Of a stretch of 64,000 nt of DNA, positions 33,116-45,200 are shown in pieces; the stretch's first letter is position 1; each line of letters opens with the position of its first letter. Where the stretch lies: contig JAGTTD010000015.1 of the NCBI GenBank assembly GCA_018398585.1, forward strand, positions 5,001 to 69,000, given 5' to 3'. The position numbers and the translations under genes were made by a program. This DNA comes from Simmondsia chinensis. Taxonomy: Eukaryota; Streptophyta; Magnoliopsida; Caryophyllales; Simmondsiaceae. The notes below the pieces were generated by a model. The model had not been told where the DNA came from. It was given only the letters and a program-made list of their open reading frames with translations, and did not search any database.

Positions 33116-34950
33116 TTGAGCAAGTGTATGGTTAATTTGAGTAATTAGGTCATTTTGTATAATTGGACGTTGATTTTTGGTAAGTGGATAGTGCTTTTGA
33201 GCAACTAAGTGATAATTTTGAGCAAGTGGATAATGATTTTGAGTAAATGAGAGGTGATTTTGAGTAATTAAGTGTTGATTTTGAGTTACTGGGTTATTTT
33301 AACTAACTAAGTGGAAATTTTGAGTGAGCAAATGATTATTTTGAGCAATTAGTTGTTTTTGCTTAATTGATTGTGATTTTTAGGAAATGGATGATTTTGC
33401 ATATGTAGATGATTATTTTGATTAATTGGAATTTTTCGTAATTGTGTCATGATTTTGAGTAAGTGGATGATTGTTTTGAACAATTATGAGATTTTGTGTA
33501 ATTGATTGGTGATTTTAAGTTAGTGTGATATTTGATTAACTGGATGGCGGTTTTGAGTAGTTGAGTATTAATTTTGAGTAAGTGGGTGTTTTAAGTAATT
33601 TAGTGCCGATGTGTGGTGATTTTGAGAAATTATGGTTAATCTAAGTAATTAGATGATTTTCAATAAGTGATTAATTTTGAGTAATTGGATGATGATTTTG
33701 AATAACTGAGCGTAAGTGTGTGGTGTTTGAGTAAGTACGTAGTTTTGAGCAAGTGCATGGTTATTTTGAGTAATTAGGTGATTTTGACTAGCTGAATGGC
33801 GGTGATTTTGAGTAATTGAATGGTGATTTTGAACAAATGGATGATTTTGAGCAATAAATTGGTGATTTTTAGTGAATGGGTGGTGCTTTTGAATACTTAG
33901 GTGATTTTGAGTAATTAAGTGGTGACTTTTATTAAATTGGTGATTTTAAGTATGTGGATGGTGATTTTGAACAATTAAGTGGTGATTTTGAGTGCGTGGA
34001 TGGTGATTTGAAGTAATTAAGTGGCCATTTTGATTAAGTGAGTGGTGGTTTTGAGAAAATGGGTCATTTTGAGTTAATGAATGGTTATTTTGAGTAATTA
34101 GGTGGTTTTGAGTAAGTGATGGGTGAATTTTTAGTAAATGAGTGATTTTGAGTTATTGGATGGCAATTTGGAGTAATTGAGTGTTGATTTTGAGTTACTA
34201 GATGGTGATTTTAAGTGTATGGTAACTCTGAGTAATTAAGTTGTAATTTTAAATAAGTGGGAGATTCTAAGTAATCAGGTAGTGATTTTGAATAAGTGGT
34301 GAAGATTTTGAGTACGTGGGTAATTCTGAGTTAATGGATGCCTATTTTTAGCAATCTGGTGATTTTAAGTAAGCAAGTCATTTTAAGGAATTGAATGGAG
34401 TGATTTTGAGTAATTGACTAGTGATTTTGAGTAAGTGAGCAGTAATTTTGAGAAGTGAATAATGATTTTGAGTAAATGGGTGATTTTGAGATGGTTATTT
34501 TGAGTAATTGACTGGTGATCTCGAGTAAGTGGATGATGATTTTGAGTAATTAAGTGGTGATTCTAGTAAGTAGACGGTGATTTTGAGTACTGCTAAGGTG
34601 ATTTTGAGTGATTATTTTGAGTAAGTGTTTGTTAATTTTCAATAATTAATTGGTGATTTTAGTAGGTGGGTGTCGATTTTGAGTACTTGGGTGATATTGA
34701 GTAAGTGAATGATAATAACGAGTAAGTGGGCAATTTTGAGTTATTATGTGGATGATTTAGGTAAAGGGATAGTGACTTTGAGTAATTGAATTTTTATTTT
34801 AAGTGGGCATTTTGAGTTATTAAGTGGTGATTTTGAGTAAGTTGTAGTGATTTCGAGTAATTAAGTTGGGATTTTGAGCAAGGGGATGATGATTTTGGGT
34901 AAATGGGTCATTTTGAGTAGATGGATGGTTATTATGAGTGGTTAGGCGAT

Positions 34951-35100
34951 TTTTTTTTCTTTTGATAATTATGAAATTCATGCCATGAAAGCACCAAATA
35001 CCAGTACAAAAAGTAAGAACAAGAAATGATGCTAGACCACACCGGTCCATTTCCACATACGAGACATCACACAATGGCTCCTATACACACCATTCTTGGC
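34951..35100 (-). mobile_element. Probable LINE 3' end fragment
   Basis: A T-rich run followed by GATAATTATGAAATTCATGCC marks the right edge of the minisatellite. On the minus strand this would be a 3' UTR with a poly(A) tail, similar in kind though not in sequence to the LINE tails at the left of the window. It is a short fragment with no coding part. Confidence 0.4.
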
Positions 35101-35632
35101 TTTAATGAATAAGTCTATGCTATCTACCAACCATGTTTCTTTTTGTTATTCTAAAAGTTACAATCACTTCATCATATTCACATTAGGCTTAGCCGTTTTG
35201 TGTTGATTTTAGATCTCAATGGTGGATTATTCTCTCTATATCTTCCCTTCTCGCTTCTTTTCCGTCTTTGCCATCTCTTTTATGAATATCCTTTTTTGAA
35301 GAGGATAATGTTTTACCCTTGAATAAGGTGAAAAGCATTACAATTGAGTATTATCAAGTGCAATTTTAATCCAGTTATTTAAAAATTATGGCCCAAGTAT
35401 GCCCCAAGATTAGCTTTGTCAATTACATACTTCTTGCAAAAATTTAACCGATTTTGATATGTTTTAATATTTGCCAATTTCATTGTTTTGTTCATTTATT
35501 GTTGTTTATCCAATGGAATTTCCTATTTCCTATTTCCATTGACAATTGTGGCATGATTTCTACACATTTTCTACTTTTTGTTTTCATTTTGTTATTATAT
35601 TCAATTGTCCTAAATATAATCATGTCTTTTTT
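35101..35632. other. A+T-rich stretch, no gene recognised
   Basis: No domain, RNA gene or element recognised. A 70-residue + strand frame at 35454 is hydrophobic, low-complexity and probably chance. Confidence 0.4.
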
Positions 35633-36372
35633 CCTTCTTCCAGCCGCTCCATTTGAAGATGTGTAGAATGGTTATCAATATCATAAAGGTACGATAATTT
35701 TACCTTTAGTGATTATAAATCATATAATAGCATATTTCTCATTTTGTATACTTCTATAGTACAGTTTTTGGCGATATTTAGGTAAACCATGGAATTACTA
35801 GTGTTCTAAACCCAAAAATAGATAATGATCTTCATAAAATAAATCATGATATCAAAATATATGGGTACAACAGCAACATTAACGTGTTGTCAAAGAAAAG
35901 AACTTACTTGAGTTTTACTAGATTTGATTCTCTTCTAGCAATAAGTATTTCCATGAGCAAGTATCATAGTAGTACTCCGTATATTTCCATGAGAAAGTAT
36001 TCCCTTCTTCCAGCCGCTCCATTTGAAGATGTGTAGAATGGTTATCAATATAATAAAGGTAATGATAATTTTACCTTTTAGTGATAATTATAAATCATAT
36101 AATAGCATATTTCTCATTTTGTACACTTTTATAGCACAGTTTTTTGCTATATTTAGGTAAACCATGGAATTACTAGTGTTCTAAACCCAAAAATAGATAA
36201 TGATCTTCATAAAACAAATCATGATATCAAAATAAATAGGTACGACAGCAACATTAACGTGTTGTCAAAGAAAAGAACTTACCTGAGTTTTACTAGATTT
36301 GATTCTCTTCTAGCAATAAGTATTTCCATGAGAAAGTAGATAGTAATATTCCATATATCGATTGCAAGGATG
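35633..36372. repeat. Tandem duplication, unit about 370 bp
   Basis: The sequence from CTTCTTCCAGCCGCTCC at 35635 is repeated from 36005 with few differences, through AACCATGGAATTACTAGTG to TATTTCCATGAGAAAGTA. A third copy of the last motif lies at the join (about 35981). No gene is inside. Confidence 0.9.
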
Positions 36373-39300
36373 TTTGGGAGTAATTAGAGTCCAATAAGAC
36401 AGGATGTGCAAAGCCATTATATACTGTATAATAACAGCAACAGGTGTCAAGCTGACGTGTGTATAATCTTCACATGTAATGTTTATGTGTCAATAAAAAA
36501 ACAAATGCACACCATAAAGTTGTCAAAAGATGCGCGCAAACAAGTTGTCGAAAGATATCACACTAACAAAAAGTGAGCATGCTTTTTTAGTTAATGATAA
36601 TTAGGTGAATGTGAGTTGCCCTGCCATACTTGTAGCAGCACCAGAAGAGGTTTATAAATGCAATGATATTAGATTATATTTGATGAGTTTTGAATTTTAA
36701 AATGAATAAATTTATCTGATAAAAAAAAGAGAACAAATTTAAAGTCATGATAATAATGTGGATTATCCTTTAACGGACATCCAAACACAAGTTCAAATTA
36801 TATTGACACATTAAAAGCAATCAGCACTCGACTTTCAGTTACTTTTTCTGTAACAGCGTGTTCAATTTTTGAATAAAAATATTGCAGAGTACTGAAAATT
36901 TCTAGAAAATTATAAAAACTAGAGAAAGCAGTCTATCTTAGTAGATCAAAAAAAAACAAAAAGAAGTCTATCTTAGAGTTCATATCTTGATATATTCAGA
37001 TTTGTTCTCCTAAAGCGTGATGGATATTATATTATCTAGTAAAGGTAATATAATAAAGGAAAAGTGTCACTTAAAGACCTTAACTTTTAAATTTATTACT
37101 TAAATATTTTAATATATATAAAAAGATATCTTATTCTTAATTTCTTGCACCTTCTCTCTTTTAATAATAATTTTTTCGATAAAAAAAAACGTCCAAGAGT
37201 ATATGCCTGGTATTGATCTTCTGTCAAGAAGAGAGTTGAGAAGACGCTCCGTACAATGGAAGAAGTAAAGAGACTTTACCGAATAGTAGTTGTTCATTCA
37301 ACTTGATGCGCTTAACCGGGCCAAAGGCATCTTCATGTAATGGACTTCTTCTCTGTGGGAACATGAAGGCGCTGTGGATTCGTTAATTTTCACCACTTTA
37401 CATTTCACGTATAAGGTGTTTTATTTTTATTTTTTATTTTTTTTTTTTGAGCACTATGAGGTGGTGTTCAAGGGAAGCAATTGTAGGGAAAGAAATTGAG
37501 GTCATTGAGGCTGAGAGCTTCTGTGCATATCTAAAATGACACAGATATGGAAGTTTTTGAGTTAAAAGCAAGTACAAGTATTATAGCCGTTCTGACGCAA
37601 TAAATGTGGTTGATTAAAAGCTTAATAAATGTGAGTTTGACAGGGAAAAAAAGTAAAAATAAAAAGAAGATGGGGGGACGTGCATGATCTGCAAGAGCCA
37701 CAACAAATGTAGGTAATTATGGGCGCTTGGCTCTGCGTGAAATGACAGAAAGTCTTTGGACCCTTTAACAAATAAGTATATTTAATTTTTTTAAATGATT
37801 TAATTTTTGAGCATTCAGATCTTGTTTAGACAGAAGCTTTTGGGATAAATTTTTCACTTAAATCTTTTTGTATTTAAATATTTGTAGTAAAGTTAGGTTT
37901 AAATGGTTTAGGATGTCTTTGAAAATGAAGTAAAAAAATGAGGAAATTACATTGACTTCAAGTAATATTTTGGAGAGTTTCTTAGAAAAATTAGACGTCA
38001 TATGTCACATTAATTCTGATCAATAGTTTAAGAAATGTCTTTGATCAGTTTAAGTTTGACCAATAATTTGGGGCACTGTTTGGTATTTTTATTAGTGTAG
38101 AAATTGGTGCGCAGTTAAAATTGAATCCATTAGTCTCCTACAAAATGTGAGACCTTTTTAAATCTCGTTAATGTATCATAGATAGCCATTCGTTGACCCA
38201 TCCATCATCACTTTCAATCATATTTACGACTCCAAGTACGACAATTTCAATTTGTAGCAGTACACTATCAGCAACAACATAGGTGTGCTGCATTATCGAT
38301 GAATTCAATAGATCATTACGTTAGATTTCTTATTACCATGCAATAGATATGAAGTGGTGTTATTAACTATACGAATACATATGGATGATGGGGGAAGGAG
38401 AAAATGTCTCTGTTGGAAAATTATAATTGGCAAATAAATAAAGGTTTATGTATGGCCAGTGAATATAGTTGTCAAACTAATGAGAAAGAAGTGAAAAGTT
38501 GTGAAGAAAATTCTAAAGATACACTTGAGTTTTAACTTTAATCTAAATCATTTTAAACATCAAGTCAATTTTGAGTCAAGACTTTGACGCAATAAAAAGC
38601 TTGGTCATGAGACTTTTTAGACCTTGGATCAATGAAATAAGCTAAACACCTATTAGATTTTTCATTGACAAATATTTCATATTTCATATTGTGACACAAT
38701 TATGCCAATCATCCATACTCATAGCATGTCTAGGCACAAGTCTTAAGTTGGGTCTTCCCGCAAGTTAGATTTGTAGTGAGTGCTTGTAGCACGCTCAGTC
38801 ATTTGAGTGAAGGAAAAGAATTCGTGATCTACTTATTATTCAAGATTGGGTAGAATTCACTACAAATTTAGTCAACAATTCAATTTAACACAGTGGGTGC
38901 ATCCATGTAAATGTATAGTCTACAAGTTGGTGATCTAGTTCTTTTTAAATAGAACCTCATCACTAAAATATCTTTTAACGATTATGAAAAATAAATCATT
39001 TAATGATAGTAACATAACACAGTTATGTAAATATATAAGTTAGATAGCTAATCAAATGAGCAAAAAGATCACAATCATGGACTAATGCGTGGTGCATTCC
39101 AATAAGGAATTCAGAATAAAGACAAAATTCATCCAAATACTACATTTGTAATTCTTTGATATGTCCAATTGATTAAATTTCAATCAAAGCAATCAAAACA
39201 CTGATCTTCCAAATTCAACGTCCAAACGCAGTCGCAAATTTTCCAATCTCATTAAAACACGAATTAAGGGATCTTTACAACACCCTCAAGTTGCAGCTTC

Positions 39301-39449
39301 CCCTGGTTAGGGGAGGAGAGGGAAGACAATAAGGTGAAGTCAATACAAACACACATGAAAATAAATATTAGCTAAATGGAAATCAAAAAGGAGGAAAAAA
39401 TGATTGGTCCCTCCGAAAATACATCTAGCAGTAATAAGACGATAAAGAG
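36373..39449. other. A+T-rich intergenic region, no gene recognised
   Basis: About 3 kb without recognisable coding sequence, RNA gene or intact element. It flanks the 3' end of the BMT5-like gene, so its right end should hold that gene's 3' UTR and terminator, which I cannot place exactly. Confidence 0.5.
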
Positions 39450-42219
39450 TTAGGATGGAGGGGGCAGCTTGAAGATGAAGGTGGTGCAATCACCCAAAAG
39501 GAAAGGGGAGTCAGAAAGGGTTCCATGGGCTCTCTTGTTACAATACCCAGGGTAGTCTTCCCTACGAAAGGGCATCCTTTCCTGTAAGACCAAACCCAAC
39601 TTTGCTGCTTTCTTCACTAAATCCCACTGGTTGTATGGGTCCCCCTCTTTGTGAGTGACATGTATCTCACCTCCCTTCCTCAGCAGCAACTTTGCATTTT
39701 TAAGGAACCCTTTCGCTAATCGCTTGTTCAACCTGTACATTTGAAAAGTTTAAGATAAAATAATACCCAGCCCAACTCAACTTGTAATTCACCAATAAAA
39801 TAAATTCTATTAGATTGTCTTGCTCATATGCACGAGTTTTTCTAATGATACCTGTAACGCCCCCAAACGTTAATACCGAATAGGCTTAAGTTAAAGGGCG
39901 CTATACGATTGTACTATAACAGATCCCTTCGTCATAGTACGAAGCCCGAATATTTCCAATCCAATCCCTCAAAATTTATAAACCGTTCTTATATAAAACA
40001 TAGTCTCAAATACATCAAACTAACATTTTAATACTAGTAGAGCAGAAGCTTAAAATTACAACTTAACTAGTCTCTGATATGCCACTACAAAATTCATTTA
40101 TTATTTAACTACGCAAAATAAACTAAGTCTCGGGGTAGTCAGCCGCTTCATCATTCCTTCCTTCAGGAACTTGCCATGGGTTACTAATCTGGAAAATAAA
40201 CGAATTGGGTGAGCAAACAACAAGCTCAGCAAGTATAACACACTCCCTACCCGGATCAGGCATGTTATTAAAATAGATAAAATTCCAACTAAAATCAGTA
40301 AAATCAATTTATTTCAAAAATCACGTTAAAGTAGCACAAATCATTAACTTATTTACAAAAGCTTTTTCGGTAAAACTTACAGACGCATCGAATACTACGG
40401 CCGGTATTATTCCCGCGACAGGGTCACAGATCGACGTTCACATTTCACATATTCGAACCGGTTCTAAGTCGACAGATCCGCTAGGATCAAACATAGATCT
40501 ATGTGCCGGTATTATTCCCGCGACAGGGTCACAGATCGACTTTTCACATTTCACATCGTCGACAGACCCCGGAGGGTCAACGTAGTTATCTGTAAGTTCT
40601 TCCCACAAAACCTTTCAATTCAAATCACAAGTTCACAACAATTTCTTTCGTATAATCACAAATACAAATTCTTTCAAAATTCACATATTTACATATCAAT
40701 TCGTCATATGAATCAGTATATCTCGAAATTCACATATTTCTTTGATACCACTAAATATATATTCATAAATTAACATGTCAAATAATAGTAGAAATCCCAT
40801 ATTTAAATATCAAATCAACGTATAAAGTCAGTATAACTCAAATCAAAAGAGTAAAAATCACATAATCAGCCAAATACATATGCCTGAACCTATTTTTAAC
40901 AATTAACAAATTATTCAAACACAAGTCTTGTATATCAAACTTAGTAAAGCAAACTTTCGTATTTATAAACAAATAGGGGAAGTGGTATACTTACTTTTAC
41001 TAGCTTTTAATCCAAAAAAACCCAGTTCTATAGTTCATTAGCTTTGGAATCGGCAAGATAGTGTTACCGGCGAGATGGCCGGAGCTGTTCCGGCAAGGTG
41101 GCGGCACCGGAGAGACGGCCGGAGCTGTGACATCGAGGTGGCGGCACCGGCGAGGCGAGGAGAGAGAGAGAGAAAATCGTGGGTGAAAGGGAGAGAACCG
41201 AGAGGAGAGAGACAGAAGTGTGGGTTGGTTGTGGGGTAAGAGGGTTGAGGATAGGGATGGCAATGGGGCGGGGCGGGGCGGGAATAAGTGGGGCGGATAG
41301 TGGGTACGGGTATAGCTTTGTACCCGCCCCGCCCCGCCCCGCCCCGCTCCATACCCGCCCCACTCCACCTCATACCCGCCATACCCGCTTTATTTTGTAC
41401 ATAATCAACCTTCAAATTAAAATAATACGTGTTTAAATTCAATAACCCAAATTGTTTATCAATGTTATAAAAAAATATAATTGATTTTTAAAAGTAGTAT
41501 TAAATAACTAATATGACCCGGTATAGATAATCGTTTTCTACGCACATTAGAGAGGGTACGGGGCGAGTAATGCATACCCGTTGGATACCCGCGGGTAATG
41601 GGGCGGGTACGGGTATGAGTTTGTACCCGTCGGGGCGGGTACGGGTATCCACTTCATACCCGTGACGGGTAATGGAGCGGGTATGGGTATAGAATTTGGG
41701 TGGCGGGTACGGGTATGGAGGAGACACCCCCCGTACCCACCCCGCCCCATTGCCATCCCTAGTTGAGGACTAAGGGGTATTTATAGGCCCTGGAAGGTTA
41801 GGCGGTATGGGGATGGGAGGCGGTACCGTGTACCATGGTGGTCGGAGTCGTACCGCGTGGGTCAAGCGGTACCGTGGTGGTCAGAGTCGTACCGCGTGGG
41901 TTAGGCGGTACAGTGGTGGTCGGGTGACTGTAGCGGAACTGTGAGGTGGGAGGCGGCGCCGGTGACAACGGTAGAAGCGAGGGGAGGACGGTAGAGGAGA
42001 GAGAGTGAAAAGAGGAGAGGAGAGAAAGGACGCAGTACGGGGCCAGAGGCGGTACCGGCGTGGCTTGAGTCGAACAGTACCTGTGAGAGCCAGGCGGCAT
42101 CGGCGCAGGTGAGGCGGCGGAGAGAGAAGACGCGGTGAGGGAGAGAGAGAAAACTGGGAGGCGGTGAGGAAAGGAGAGAGACGGTGAGGAGAGAGAAATG
42201 AGTGGGGGTGGGGAAATAC

Positions 42220-42264
<45 letters not shown>

Positions 42265-45200
42265 TTTTATTTTTTTTATATTTAGTTATTTATTATTATT
42301 ACTTTCATATTCATTTATTTATTAAACCTAATTGGTATAATAGCGTGTTTTAACCTAATTTAAATACCCTAAATTTCATATATTGTACTACAGAGTCTAA
42401 ATTAATTTAAAATACCCTGAGTTTCACGTATTGTAATACCGAGTCTAATTTAATTAGGCTGGGTATTAAATCCTCACCCCCTTAAACAAAAGTTTCGTCC
42501 TCGAAACTTACCTTTATTTTCGAATAACTCTGGGTATTTGCTTCTCATCTCTTCTTCTGTCTCCCAAGTTGCTTCTCTAGGAGTATGATTGCTCCACTGA
42601 ATCTTGACATATGAGATCGTCCTATGTCTTAACTTTTGCTCTTTCCGATCGATTATGCGAATCGGATGTTCTTCATAAGTCAGGTCTTCTTGTACTTGCA
42701 ACGGTTCGTGTCGTATCACGTGATAAGGGTCAGAAATATACTTCCTCAATTGAGAAACATGGAATACGTTATGTATTTTGGACAGTTCCGGTGGTAAGGT
42801 TACTTTATAAGCCACGTCTCCAACTTTTGCCAAAATCTCAAATGGTCCTACAAAGTGTGGACTTAACTTTTCCCTTCTTCCAAACCTCATTACACCTTTA
42901 GTTGGAGATACCTTTAGGTAAACATGTTCACCTACTGAAACTCCAATAGTCTTCTATGCTTATCTGCCCAACTTTCTGCCTGTCTTAACTTATCTTCATT
43001 TTCTCTCTGATCAGCTTGATCTTTTCTTCAGCATCTTGTACAATTTCAAGACCTAACCGTCTCCTTTCTCCAACCTCATTCCAGAACAACGGAGTTCTGC
43101 ATCTTCGCCCATACAAGGCTTCATACGGTGCCATCCCAATACTAAAATGGTAGCTGTTGTTATAGGCAAACTCCACCAAACTCATGTAATCATCCCAACT
43201 ACCCCCAAAGTCTATAACACAGGCACGCAGCATGTCCTCCAATGTCTGAATAGTCCTCTCAGTCTGCCCATTTGTTTAAGGGTGGTTAGCGGTACTCAAA
43301 CTCAGGTTAGTTCCCAAAGCTTTTTGCAGATTTTCCCAAAACCTTGACACAAACCTCGGGTCTCTGTCAGAAACAATTTCAATTGGCACACCATGCAACC
43401 GCATCACAACATCAATGTATAACTTCGCCAACTTATCTAACAGAGCATTAAATCTAATAGGAAGAAAATGTGCACTCTTCGTAAGTCTATCCACAATGAC
43501 CCAGATCGCATCATTCTTCCTAACCGTCCTCGGTACGCCAACGACGAAATCCATGGAAATTCGATCCCACTTCCATTCAGGCACTTCTAATGACTATAGC
43601 AATCCACCAGGCTTTTGGTGTTCGGTCTTCACTTGTTGACAAATCAAGCACTTAGCCACAAACTTAGCAATATCTCGCTTCATGTCTCTCCACCAAAAGC
43701 AGTTTTTCAGGTCTCTATACATCTTTGTGCCTCCAAGATGTACCGAAAAGCAGGAACTGTGTGCTTCTCTCATGATATCCCTCTTAATTGTTGGATCATC
43801 AGGTACACATAATCTATCTCCAAAGCACAATGCTCCATTCTCATGCAGCAGAAAATCTGAAGATTCCCCATTGGTCATCTTACTTTTCATCTTCATAAAA
43901 AACGGGTCATGTTGCTGTGCGGTCTTGATCTTTTCTAACAATGGCGGTTGTGCACCCAGACTGGCTAGAACACCCCCCCCCCCTTTTTTATCACTGATGC
44001 ACACTTCAATCTGCATTTCTTCTAAGTCTCTGAGTAGCTTAGGTTGAGAAGTGATCAAGGTAGCTAAGTTGCCCACTGACTTCCTGCTTAGTGCATCTAC
44101 AACTACATTTTCTTTTCCATGACCGTAATTAATGGTCACATCATAATCCTTGATCAATTCCAACCATCTCCTCTGCCTCAAGTTCAACTCTTTCTGAGCA
44201 AACAAATATTTCAAGCTTTTGTGGTCGGTATAAATCTGGCGAGATCCTCCATAAAGGTAATGTCTCCAGATCTTCAAAGCGAATACCACTGCTGCCAACT
44301 CCAGATCATGCGTTGGATAATTCTTTTCATGAAGCTTTAATTGTCGGGACGCATAGGCTATCACCTTCTCATCCTGCATTAACACACAACCTAGCCCCTT
44401 CTTTAAAGCGTCACTGTAAATAACAAAGTTGCCCTCATCCGTAGGTATTGCAAGCACAGGGGCGGATACTAACCTCTTCTTCAACTCTTGAAAGCTTCTT
44501 TCACATTCACTGGTCCCTTCGAACTTCACTCCTTTTTGAGTCAAACGGGAGAAGGGAAGTGCAATCTGCGAAAACCCCTTAATGAATCTTCTATAGTAAC
44601 CTGCCAGTCCCAAGAAGCTTCGAATCTCTGTTACATTTGTAGGTGGATTCCATCCCAATATCGCTTCAACCTTTCTTGGGTCCACTGAGATCCCATCTTT
44701 GGATATCACATGGCCTAAGAATGCCACTCTAGCAAGCCAAAATTCACACTTACTCAACTTGGCATACAACCGGTGCTCATGCAGGGTTTGCAATACTATC
44801 TTCAGATGTTCTTCATGCTCTTCCCTACTCTTAGAGTAGATCAATATGTCATTTATGAATACGACAACGAATTGATCCAGGTATTGTCGAAACACCCTGT
44901 TCATCAAATCCATAAAAGCATCAGGTGCATTTGTCAGCCCAAACGGCATAACTAAAAATTCATAATGGCCATACCTGGTTCGAAAAGCAGTCTTAGTCAC
45001 ATCTTTTTCTTTGATCTTTAGTTGATGATAACCAAATCGTAGGTCAATCTTAGAAAAGACCTTAGCACCTTGAAGTTGATCAAACAAGTCATCAATTCGA
45101 GGCAAGGGGTACTTATTCTTAGATAGTCAGCTTATTCAATTCTCTGTAGTCAATGCACAATCTCATACTGCCATCCTTCTTCTTTACGAACAATACTGGA

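Larger units (their letters stand above)
28160..34950. repeat. Degenerate minisatellite of about 6.8 kb
   Basis: Nearly continuous variants of a unit of about 20-24 bases, GATTTTGAGTAATTGAGTGGT, alternating with GTAAGTGGATG forms. Units differ in length and sequence, so it is an old array. On the minus strand it gives chance peptides rich in TQNHHPL. It is interrupted by unrelated DNA at about 28783-28894, 28921-28956, 32198-32444, 32770-32914 and 32961-33115. No gene is visible. Confidence 0.93.

Noticed and set aside
28160..34950. A CRISPR-like or protein-repeat array
   Set aside because: Units are continuous and degenerate with no unique spacers, and the TQNHHPL-type peptides are chance translations of a minisatellite.
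34961..35074. A small minus-strand protein with MCDVSYVEMDRCG
   Set aside because: It lies in what looks like a LINE 3' end beside a T-rich tail and runs into minisatellite.
41000..41442. Overlapping minus-strand frames rich in proline and arginine
   Set aside because: They are low-complexity translations of the GC-rich LTR and of the nested hAT element.
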